64,000 nucleotides of DNA from Oscillospiraceae bacterium. Lineage in GTDB: Bacteria > Bacillota > Clostridia > Oscillospirales > Ruminococcaceae. This document shows positions 56,967 through 64,000 of this stretch, in pieces (within the stretch, counting starts at the first letter, position 1; the number at the start of each line of letters is the position of its first letter). The stretch spans positions 3,517 through 67,516 of the forward strand of contig JAGOPP010000005.1 in the NCBI GenBank assembly GCA_017991935.1, read 5' to 3'. Both the position numbers and the translations under genes were made by a program. The notes under the pieces were generated by a model. It was given only the letters and a program-made list of their open reading frames with translations. It was not told the DNA's origin and searched no databases.

Positions 56967-58331
56967 ATGAGCACCATTGCCGCGGTGAGCACGCCGCTCG
57001 CCGCGTCCGGGCTCGGCGTGGTGCGCGTCTCCGGGGAGGACGCGCTCCGGGTCGGCGACGCCATGTTCCGCCCGGCGGAAAAAGGGCGGAGCCTCGCCGG
57101 GACGCGGGGCTACGCCTGCGCCTTCGGGCGGGTCTTTGACGCCGAGGGCGACATCGACGCCGCCGTCGCGACGGTGTTTCGCGCGCCCAAAAGCTACACC
57201 GGCGAGGACACGGTCGAATTCTCCTGCCACGGGAGCCCGGCCGTGCTCAAACGAGTGTTGCGCGCGGCGCTTGGCGGCGGCGCGTCGCCCGCCGGGCCCG
57301 GGGAGTTCACCAAGCGCGCCTTTTTGAACGGCAAGCTCTCCCTCGACGAGGCCGAGGCCGTCGCCGGCATGATCTCGGCCCGCTCGGCCGCGGCCGGCAA
57401 GGCCGCCCTCGCCATGATGGACGGCAGCCTCTACCGGGAGATCGCGGGCGTGAGGGACGGGCTTTTGGCCTTGCAGGGCCATTTCGCCGCGTGGGCCGAC
57501 TACCCCGAGGAGGATGTGCCGGCCCTCTCCGCCGGAAACATCCGCGCCGCGCTCGGCCGCTCGGACCTCGTGCTCAAAAAGCTGATCGCCGGCTACGACA
57601 CCGGCAGGATGGTCCGGGAGGGCGCGGCGGTCGTGATCGCGGGCAAGCCCAACGTCGGGAAATCCACGATTATGAACCTGCTCTCCGGCCACAGCCGCAG
57701 CATCGTCACGGAGGTCGCGGGCACCACGCGCGACGTCGTGGAGGAATCGGTGCTCATCGGCTGCATCCCGGTGCGCCTGCTCGACACGGCGGGCCTGCGG
57801 GAGACGATGGACCCGGTGGAGCGCATCGGCGTGGATCTCGCCAACACGGAAATCGCGCGCTGCGACCTGCTGATCGCGGTGTTCGACGCGAGCCGGGAGC
57901 TCGACGCCGAGGACCTGCGCCTGCTCGACGAGCTCGGCGCGAGGCCCTCCCTCGCCGTCATCAACAAGTCCGACCTCGCGCCGAGGGCGGACACCGCGCA
58001 GATCGAGCGGAAGGCCGCGCGCTGCGTGACGATCTCGGCGGAATCCGGCGCGGGCATGGATTTCTTCCGCGCCGAGCTCGAGGAAGTGCTCGGGGCCTGC
58101 GATTTTGACCCCTCCGCGCCCGCGATGGCCAATGAGCGGCAGCTCGACTGCGTCCGGCGCGCGGCCTCCGCGATCGCCGACGCCGCGGCCGCGCTGGATG
58201 ACGGCATGACGCTCGACGCGGTCAGCGTCTGCGTGGAGACGGCGCTCGACTGCCTGTTTGAGCTGACCGGAGAGCGGGCCTCCGACGCCGTGATCGACGA
58301 GGTATTCTCTAAGTTTTGCGTGGGCAAATAA
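56967..58331 (+). CDS. mnmE: tRNA modification GTPase MnmE
   Basis: A 454-residue GTPase that with MnmG makes cmnm5U34 in tRNAs. N-terminal folate-binding domain, GTPase domain with GKPNVGKST near residue 225, DTAGLRE and NKSD, and the C-terminal CVGK with catalytic Cys451. GGAGGAGGG-like sequence precedes the ATG. Its final codons are repeated downstream. Confidence 0.97.
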   Translation: MSTIAAVSTPLAASGLGVVRVSGEDALRVGDAMFRPAEKGRSLAGTRGYACAFGRVFDAEGDIDAAVATVFRAPKSYTGEDTVEFSCHGSPAVLKRVLRAALGGGASPAGPGEFTKRAFLNGKLSLDEAEAVAGMISARSAAAGKAALAMMDGSLYREIAGVRDGLLALQGHFAAWADYPEEDVPALSAGNIRAALGRSDLVLKKLIAGYDTGRMVREGAAVVIAGKPNVGKSTIMNLLSGHSRSIVTEVAGTTRDVVEESVLIGCIPVRLLDTAGLRETMDPVERIGVDLANTEIARCDLLIAVFDASRELDAEDLRLLDELGARPSLAVINKSDLAPRADTAQIERKAARCVTISAESGAGMDFFRAELEEVLGACDFDPSAPAMANERQLDCVRRAASAIADAAAALDDGMTLDAVSVCVETALDCLFELTGERASDAVIDEVFSKFCVGK

Positions 58332-58457
58332 TAAACAACGCAAAACTGGCTTGGCGTCGTCAGGCAATAAACGACGCCGGTTGTCGGCAAGTAACAGACT
58401 ACGCAAAACCGGTTCTGGTGTCGTCAGGCAATAAACGACGCCGGTTGTCGGCAAGTG
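58323..58457 (+). repeat. 64-bp repeats carrying the mnmE terminus
   Basis: The last codons and stop, GGCAAATAA, recur as GGCAAGTAA (58386) and GGCAAGTGA (58450). Between them GGCGTCGT-CAGGCAATAA-ACGACGCC forms a hairpin twice. The copies are diverged. Confidence 0.88.
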
Positions 58458-58678
58458 ACAGGCCGCCGGGATGATTCGCCGCGGGTGCGGGCGGTCCATC
58501 CCAAAAACTCCCGCCATCGGGGGGCAGGCCCACGGACGGTTTGCTCGGCCCGCGAGTGATCCGGACGCAAAACCGCTTTCTTTTAAAAACGCCCCGCCGG
58601 AATTTCCCGAAGGCGGCGGACGAACGGTTTATATTTTATTTCTATTCTGATTTTTCATCGGATTCGAGGGGGGAAAAC

Positions 58679-60547
58679 ATGGAGACCTATTGTGCCGGAA
58701 GCTACGACGTCGCCGTGATCGGCGCGGGGCACGCGGGGATCGAAGCCGCGCTCGCGGCCGCGAGGCTCGGCGCGAGGACGGTGATCTTTACGCTGATGCT
58801 CGACCAGATCGCCAACATGCCCTGCAACCCCTCGATCGGCGGCACGGCCAAGGGCCATCTGGTGCGGGAGATCGACGCGCTCGGCGGCGAGATGGGCAAG
58901 GCGGCCGACCAAACGCTGATTCAGGGCCGGATGCTCAACCTCGGCAAGGGCCCGGCCGTCCATAGCCTACGCGCCCAAGAGGACCGCGCCGCCTACCACC
59001 TGCTGATGAAGCGGGCCCTCGAGCGGCAGGAGAATCTTGACATCAAACAGGCGGAGATCGTCGAAATCCGCGGCGACGGGGCGGGCGGCGTCTCCGGCGT
59101 GCTCACGCACCTCGGCGCGTTCTACGAGGCGCGAAGCGTCATCCTCTGCACCGGCACCTACCTCAAAGGGATCATCTATGTCGGCGACCGCAAATGGCAG
59201 AGCGGGCCCGACAACTGCCGCCCGGCGGACGAGCTTTCCGCGAGCCTGCGGGCCCTCGGCGTGAAGCTTCGCCGCTTCAAGACCGGGACGCCCGCGCGCG
59301 TGCTCAAATCGAGCATTGATTTCTCGCAGCTCGAGGAGCAGCCCGGCGACGCGGAGGTCGTGCCCTTTTCCTTCGAGACGACCGAGACGCTCGTCAACAA
59401 AGAGGTCTGCCACATCGCCTACACAAACGAAAAAACCCACCGGATCATCCGCGACAACATCGGCCGCTCGCCGCTCTATTCCGGCAAGATCGAGGGGATC
59501 GGCCCGCGCTACTGCCCGAGCATCGAGGACAAGGTCATGCGCTTCCCGGACAAGGAGCGCCATCAGGTTTTCGTCGAGCCGATGGGCCTTTCCACCGAGG
59601 AGATGTATCTACAGGGCATGAGCTCCTCGCTGCCGGAGGACGTGCAGCTCGACATCTACCACTCTGTCAAGGGTTTTGAGCACGTCAAGGTCATGCGCAA
59701 CGCTTACGCCATCGAGTACGACTGCTGCGACTCGCTCGACCTCAAGCCGTCGCTCGAATTCATCGCGGTGCGCGGTCTCTACGGGGCGGGGCAGTTTAAC
59801 GGCACCTCGGGCTACGAGGAGGCCGCCGCGCAGGGCCTCGTCGCGGGCGTCAACGCGGCCCGCGCCGTAAGGGGCCTCGAGCCGGTCATTCTCTCCCGCG
59901 CGAGCTCCTACATCGGCACGCTGATCGACGACCTCGTCACGAAGGGCGTCATGGACCCCTACCGCATGATGACCTCGCGCTCCGAGTACCGGCTGCTGCT
60001 CCGGCAGGACAACGCCGACATGCGCCTCCTGCCGCTCGGCCACGAGATCGGGCTTGTCGGCGACGAGCGCTACGCGCGCTTTCTGGAAAAGAAACGTCTG
60101 CGCGACGAGGAGCTTGCGCGCCTTGCCGAGCACTCGATCCCGCCGACGCCGGAGCTCTGCGCGATGCTCGAGGCCAAAGGCACCTCGCCGGTCGCCGCCG
60201 GCACGCGGCTCTGCGAGCTGCTGCGGCGCCCGCAGGTCTCCTACGCGGACCTCGCGCCGTTCGATTCGGGCCGCCCGGAGCTGCCCAAGGCCGTCGTTGA
60301 GCAGGTGGAGATCGAGATCAAGTACGAGGGCTATATCAAAAAGGAGCTCTTGCAGGTCGAGCAGATGAGACGGCTCGAGGAACGCAAGCTCCCGGACGGA
60401 ATCGATTATAAAAAGATCAAGGGCCTGCGGCTCGAGGCGCAGGAGAAGCTCGGCCGCGTCCGTCCGCTGAATATCGGGCAGGCCTCCCGCATCTCCGGCG
60501 TCAACCCGGCGGACATCTCGGTGCTGCTGATCTGGCTCCAAAGGTGA
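58679..60547 (+). CDS. mnmG: tRNA uridine 5-carboxymethylaminomethyl modification enzyme MnmG
   Basis: A 622-residue FAD protein, partner of MnmE. The FAD loop is GAGHAGIEAALAAARLG near the start; NPSIGGTAKGHLVREIDALGG and GTYLKG follow. Length is normal. The ATG at 58679 has GAGGGGGGAAAAC upstream; the longer frame has no homologous sequence. Confidence 0.97.
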   Translation: METYCAGSYDVAVIGAGHAGIEAALAAARLGARTVIFTLMLDQIANMPCNPSIGGTAKGHLVREIDALGGEMGKAADQTLIQGRMLNLGKGPAVHSLRAQEDRAAYHLLMKRALERQENLDIKQAEIVEIRGDGAGGVSGVLTHLGAFYEARSVILCTGTYLKGIIYVGDRKWQSGPDNCRPADELSASLRALGVKLRRFKTGTPARVLKSSIDFSQLEEQPGDAEVVPFSFETTETLVNKEVCHIAYTNEKTHRIIRDNIGRSPLYSGKIEGIGPRYCPSIEDKVMRFPDKERHQVFVEPMGLSTEEMYLQGMSSSLPEDVQLDIYHSVKGFEHVKVMRNAYAIEYDCCDSLDLKPSLEFIAVRGLYGAGQFNGTSGYEEAAAQGLVAGVNAARAVRGLEPVILSRASSYIGTLIDDLVTKGVMDPYRMMTSRSEYRLLLRQDNADMRLLPLGHEIGLVGDERYARFLEKKRLRDEELARLAEHSIPPTPELCAMLEAKGTSPVAAGTRLCELLRRPQVSYADLAPFDSGRPELPKAVVEQVEIEIKYEGYIKKELLQVEQMRRLEERKLPDGIDYKKIKGLRLEAQEKLGRVRPLNIGQASRISGVNPADISVLLIWLQR

Positions 60548-60628
60548 CCCCGGCGGGGGCCGTGCTCAAAACCCGAAAACGCGCGCCATTTTGCCAACCT
60601 CAGCCCCAAAAACGCCCGGAGGGAAACG

Positions 60629-61336
60629 ATGATTACAGAGATTTTGAGGCCCCTGCTGCCCGAATACGGCCTTTCGCTCGGCGAGGAACAGTTCGCCGCG
60701 CTCGAGGTCTACGCCGCCATGCTCAAGGAGTGGAACAAGAAGATGAACCTCACCGCCATCACCGACGACGAGGGGATCGCCGTCAAGCACTTCCTCGATT
60801 CGCTGGCGGTGCTCCGCTACGCCGACCCGCCGCAGGAGGCGAAGCTCGCGGACGTGGGCGCGGGGGCGGGTTTTCCGGGCGCGGTGCTGAAGATCGCACG
60901 GCCGGATCTGCGCCTCACGCTGATCGACGGGCTCGGCAAGCGCGTCACGTTTTTGGCGGCGCTGTCCGAGCGCCTTGGGTTCGAGGCGGAGTGCCTGCAT
61001 CTGCGCGCCGAGGAGGCGGGCAGGGACCCGGCGCTCCGGGAACGCTTCGATCTGGTCACCGCGCGGGCGGTCGCGGGCATGAACGTGCTCGCCGAATACT
61101 GCCTGCCGCTCGTAAAGCGCGGCGGGACGTTCGCCGCCATGAAGGGCCCGGAGCCGGATGCGGAGATCGCCGCGGCGGAGAAGGCGATCCGGCTGCTCGG
61201 CGGCGCGAAACCGAAATGGGCGTGCTACCGCCTCCCCAGCGGCGACGGCCGGACGCTCGTCACGGTCCAAAAGATCGCCGCCACGCCGGAAGCATACCCG
61301 CGCTGCTCGGCGAAGATCGCGAAGCTGCCGCTGTGA
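60629..61336 (+). CDS. rsmG: 16S rRNA (guanine-N7) methyltransferase RsmG
   Basis: A 235-residue SAM enzyme methylating G527 of 16S rRNA. The SAM loop is DVGAGAGFPGAVLKI; the N-terminal EWNKKMNLTAI and HFLDSLA blocks are diagnostic. CGGAGGGAAACG precedes the ATG. The last codons are repeated 134 bp downstream. Confidence 0.96.
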   Translation: MITEILRPLLPEYGLSLGEEQFAALEVYAAMLKEWNKKMNLTAITDDEGIAVKHFLDSLAVLRYADPPQEAKLADVGAGAGFPGAVLKIARPDLRLTLIDGLGKRVTFLAALSERLGFEAECLHLRAEEAGRDPALRERFDLVTARAVAGMNVLAEYCLPLVKRGGTFAAMKGPEPDAEIAAAEKAIRLLGGAKPKWACYRLPSGDGRTLVTVQKIAATPEAYPRCSAKIAKLPL

Positions 61337-61545
61337 CGCTCACGCCGAAAAAACCGATCAGTATATGCAAGCGAACTGAGATATGCGACAAAAAATTTCG
61401 CAAAACCGGCCGTTTTTCCCTGCGGGAACGCCCGCGCCGCCCGGCGAAGATCGCGAAGCTGCCGCTGTGACGCTTATGCCGAAAAAACCTAACAGTATAT
61501 GCGCGCGGGCTTTTCCGCGCAACTAAAAAATTTCGCAAAATCAAA
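61308..61545 (+). repeat. 134-bp duplication of the rsmG 3' end
   Basis: CGAAGATCGCGAAGCTGCCG plus the TGA stop begins at 61311 and 61445. Both copies continue through GCCGAAAAAACC and AAAAATTTCGCAAAA. Substitutions distinguish them. With the following 150 bases this fills the gap before noc. Confidence 0.93.
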
Positions 61546-61692
61546 CGGTTTTCGTTATAAAAACGCCTTTTTCCAGCTCCGCGGACAGGTTTTCTGCCGG
61601 AGAAGCCGGAAACGGCGTATTTTTTGCGACGAATTCTTATGGAAATTTCTGGGACACCATGTTATGCTTTTCGGTGTAAGGGAGGCGATGCT

Positions 61693-62547
61693 TTGGGCAT
61701 GTTGGACTTTCGGAAAAAACAAAACAGGATTGTTCTCGTTCCTGTCGATCAAGTGCATCCGAATCCCGCTCAGCCGCGAAAGAGTTTCGACCCCGCGGAG
61801 ATCGCCTCCCTTGCGGAAAGTATCCGGGAAAACGGGCTGATCCAGCCGATCGCGGTGCGAAAAACGGCCTCGGATTACGAGCTGATCGTCGGGGAGCGCC
61901 GGCTTCGGGCCGCGGCCTCCATCGGGGAAAAACAGATCGCCGCGATCGTGTACGATCTGACGAACCGCGAGGCGGCGCTCTGGGCGCTGACGGAAAATTT
62001 GCAGCGCTCCGACCTCGACCTCTTTGAGGAGGCGGAGGGCATCTCCGAGCTGATCGGCATCTGGGGCGTCCGGCAGGAGGAGGCCGCCCGCAAGCTGGGC
62101 CTCGCGCCCTCGACCCTATCCAATAAACTGCGCCTGCTCCGGCTGCCGGAGAGCGTAAAGGCGAAGATCCGCGCCGGCAGGCTGACGGAGCGCCACGCCA
62201 GAACCCTGCTCCGGATCCCGGACGAGACGGGCCAGATGCAGGCGGCGGACCACATGGTTCGGGCGTCCCTGAGCGTGCAGGAGGCGGAGAATTACGTGGA
62301 CGCGATCTTAACATGCAGGCAGGAAAAGCGCCCCGCCCCGCAGACCAGATACTTAATCCGGGACGTGCGCGTCTTTCAAAATACGATTGAGCACGCCATC
62401 GAAGTGATGAAATCCGCGGGCATCGAGGCCGTGAGCACGATGACGAAAGAGGACGGCTACCTCTGCTACACCATCCGGGTGCCGGAGGAGAGGGCCATGA
62501 CCGCGCCGAAAAGCGCCGCGATCGCGGGCGACCGCACCGGCGCCTAA
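61693..62547 (+). CDS. noc: ParB-family nucleoid occlusion protein (Noc-like)
   Basis: A 284-residue ParB/Noc CTPase. N-terminal domain with VHPNPAQPRKSFD and the CTP-binding GERRLRAA; central helix-turn-helix RQEEAARKLGLAPSTLSNKLR. Location directly after rsmG matches noc of Bacillus, but no soj/spo0J pair is in view, so it could instead be the sole ParB. TTG at 61693 lies seven bases from AGGGAGG; ATG at 61699 is the alternative. Confidence 0.88.
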   Translation: MGMLDFRKKQNRIVLVPVDQVHPNPAQPRKSFDPAEIASLAESIRENGLIQPIAVRKTASDYELIVGERRLRAAASIGEKQIAAIVYDLTNREAALWALTENLQRSDLDLFEEAEGISELIGIWGVRQEEAARKLGLAPSTLSNKLRLLRLPESVKAKIRAGRLTERHARTLLRIPDETGQMQAADHMVRASLSVQEAENYVDAILTCRQEKRPAPQTRYLIRDVRVFQNTIEHAIEVMKSAGIEAVSTMTKEDGYLCYTIRVPEERAMTAPKSAAIAGDRTGA

Positions 62548-62620
62548 AAATTTATGGCTGCCACAGCGCGTTTCCGCATGCGCGCCTGCAGTGATATCAG
62601 ACACATTCCCCTGAAACGCA

Positions 62621-62652
62621 AAAAAGGCCGCTTCTCCCAAGCGGCCTTTTTG
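62621..62652. terminator. Bidirectional terminator between noc and the YjbQ gene
   Basis: AAAAAGGCCGCTT pairs with AAGCGGCCTTTTT around CTCCC. Confidence 0.95.
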
Positions 62653-62664
62653 CGCGGGCAAACC

Positions 62665-63069
62665 TCACCCGGCGATGATTTTGACGTAATAGGTCCGGTC
62701 GCGCGGCCCGTCGAACTCGCAGAAATAGACGTCCTGCCAGACGCCGAGCAGCAGCTTGCCGCCCGTGACAATCAGGGTTTGCGAGGGGCCGGAGAGCGTG
62801 GCCTTGATGTGCGCGTGGGAGTTGCCCTCCGCGTGCAGGTAGTTCGGGTCCCTCGACGGGAAAGCCTTTTCGAGGCCGTAAAGCAGATCGCGCGGGACGT
62901 CGGGATCGGCGTTTTCGTTGACGGTGACGCCGGCGGTCGTGTGCGGCGACCAGACGACGGCGACACCCTCCGCGACGCCGCTCTCCCGCAGATCGGCGAG
63001 GATCGACGCCGTGATCTTTACCATGGACTGCGCCCCGGACGTGCGCAGCTTGTGGGAAAACAGGTTCAT
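62665..63069 (-). CDS. YjbQ-family (UPF0047) protein
   Basis: A 134-residue compact protein. HTTAGVTVNENADPDV, SRDPNYLHAEGNSHAHIKA and GVWQDVYFCEFDGPRDR are the family blocks, with several His residues forming a metal site. Some members have thiamine-phosphate synthase activity, but the physiological role is unsettled. GAAAGGAGGAG precedes the ATG. Confidence 0.92.
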   Translation of the reverse strand: MNLFSHKLRTSGAQSMVKITASILADLRESGVAEGVAVVWSPHTTAGVTVNENADPDVPRDLLYGLEKAFPSRDPNYLHAEGNSHAHIKATLSGPSQTLIVTGGKLLLGVWQDVYFCEFDGPRDRTYYVKIIAG

Positions 63070-63174
63070 GAAACTCCTCCTTTCGCGGCCGCTTCCGCCC
63101 GCGGACGGTTGCGCCCGTGGACGGTTGCGAAAATCCGCGCTTTCTGATATAATCCGATCAAGTTTACGGAACGA

Positions 63175-63430
63175 ATCCCGTGAGCATAGCGCGGCGGGAT
63201 CATTGGCCAGCGCAGTAGACGGGCTATGGAGATAGCTATATCATAGCCGCTTTGTGACGATGATACCGCGGACATAGCGCGGCGGCGTCATTGACCGTCG
63301 CCGCAGGCGGGCCATGGAGACAGCTATATCATAGCCGCTTTGGGGCGATGATACCGCGGACGCAGCGCGGCGGCGTCATTGACCGTCGCCGTGGGCGGGC
63401 CCTCGAGATAGCTATATCATAGCCGCTTTG
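63175..63430 (+). repeat. 88-bp tandem repeat (three copies) upstream of the acetyltransferase
   Basis: GCTATATCATAGCCGC starts at 63235, 63323 and 63411, an exact 88-bp period, with GCGCGGCGGCGTCATTGACCG-type middles that differ slightly. The stretch holds no gene. A TATATCATATTTTAT sequence after the last copy may include the promoter of the next gene. Confidence 0.93.
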
Positions 63431-63495
63431 GGGCTCTTTATGGCTATTATATCATATTTTATGCCGAGGGGCAAAAATTTCGGGAGGTGCGGAAT

Positions 63496-64000
63496 ATGGC
63501 GCGCGGAGAAACGGAGCGTTTGGAAGAGGACGGCTTTCGGCTGCCCGAGCAAATCGAGACGGAGCGGCTGATCCTGCGCAGGTGGCGGACGGGAGACCTT
63601 GCCGATTTTTATGACTACGCGAAGGATCCGGAGGTCGGCCCCAAAGCCGGATGGAAACCCCACGCGAGCACGGAGGAATCGGCGGCGAAGCTGGCGGAGT
63701 TTATCGCCGGCGAGGAGGTGCTCGCGATCGTGCTCAAGGAGAGCGGAAAGGCGGTCGGCTCGGTCGGCCTGCACCCGGACAAAAAACGCATGGGTGAGGG
63801 CATCCGGGAGATCGGGTATGCGCTCGCTCAGGAATGTTGGGGCAGGGGCCTGATGCCGGAGGCGGTGCGTGCCGTGATGGATTGGGCCTTCCGCGAGGGC
63901 GGCATCGCCATGCTCACGGTCTATCATTTCCCGGAAAACACGCCGTCCGGCCGCGTGATCGAAAAATGCGGCTTTCATTACGAGGGGACGCTTCGCCGCG
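63496..64000 (+). CDS. GNAT-family N-acetyltransferase (RimJ/RimL-like), cut by the window edge
   Basis: At least 168 residues, open to the window end. IETERLILRRWRTGDLADFY is the usual RimJ/RimL start; ECWGRGLMPEAVRAVMDWAF contains the acetyl-CoA loop, and PENTPSGRVIEKCGFHYEG is the final family block, so only a short C-terminus is missing. It acetylates an unknown amine substrate. CGGGAGGTGCGG precedes the ATG. Confidence 0.93.
   Translation, partial: MARGETERLEEDGFRLPEQIETERLILRRWRTGDLADFYDYAKDPEVGPKAGWKPHASTEESAAKLAEFIAGEEVLAIVLKESGKAVGSVGLHPDKKRMGEGIREIGYALAQECWGRGLMPEAVRAVMDWAFREGGIAMLTVYHFPENTPSGRVIEKCGFHYEGTLRR

Noticed and set aside
56796-58517. A 573-codon open frame antisense to mnmE
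   Set aside because: Shadow frame; mnmE has all GTPase motifs and the C-terminal CVGK.

Overview
The window is about 64 kb of GC-rich chromosome from a spore-forming member of the Clostridia, most likely an Oscillospiraceae/Ruminococcaceae-type gut anaerobe. Three things support this. The gene order around the replication origin is classically Firmicute (rsmG-mnmG-mnmE-jag-yidC-yidD-rnpA-rpmH / dnaA-dnaN-yaaA-recF-remB-gyrB-gyrA). Sporulation and germination genes are present (spoIIP, gpr, spoVAC, spoVAD, spoVAE). A ferredoxin-linked 2-oxoacid oxidoreductase indicates anaerobic metabolism. Many genes start with TTG or GTG behind a strong Shine-Dalgarno sequence. No rRNA, insertion sequence, prophage or cas gene was seen.

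Layout. 1-3.6 kb: a Cys-rich small protein between 94-bp repeats, then a four-subunit VorDBAC-type oxidoreductase operon. 4.1-4.8 kb: lexA with an SOS box over its promoter. 5.4-7.5 kb: a solute-binding lipoprotein carrying long TSGN-type repeats. 7.6-8.7 kb: tRNA-Leu(CAG), a small Xre regulator and a 68-residue protein. 8.9-11.4 kb: an ECF sigma factor and a membrane anti-sigma/RseB-like protein with a duplicated C-terminus. 11.7-14.2 kb: a polar amino-acid ABC transporter. 14.5-19.6 kb: Xre-membrane regulator, DegV, M50-like membrane protease, SpoIIP. 19.8-25.1 kb: gpr, rpsT and a spoVA cluster interrupted by a MATE transporter. 25.3-33.5 kb: TSUP pair, TcdA, a DUF1292 protein, a relic type I-C CRISPR array, cyclophilin-like and NusG-II-like proteins, HemW, Dus, an M23 lipoprotein. 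33.6-41.1 kb: polA, pth, mfd. 42.1-63 kb: the origin region, with dnaA/rpmH divergent near 53 kb. The window ends in a GNAT acetyltransferase cut by its edge.

Two patterns stand out. First, a dispersed intergenic repeat (consensus roughly CTTYGAGCGTCAAYYGC followed by a hairpin NNNGCC-TCA-GGCNNN) occurs in nine clusters. Its outer stem pairs change compensatorily between copies. It usually points toward the start of the next gene, often just before the promoter, and in two cases it supplies the stop codon of a convergent gene. Second, short tandem duplications (30-318 bp, diverged) are unusually frequent, and many begin inside the last codons of a gene and repeat its stop codon (ABC ATPase, spoVAE, polA, pth, jag, mnmE, rsmG, the M23 gene). 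Copies differ from one another, so these are unlikely to be simple assembly errors. In-frame versions of the same process appear to have lengthened HemW, GyrA, the anti-sigma protein and the solute-binding lipoprotein.
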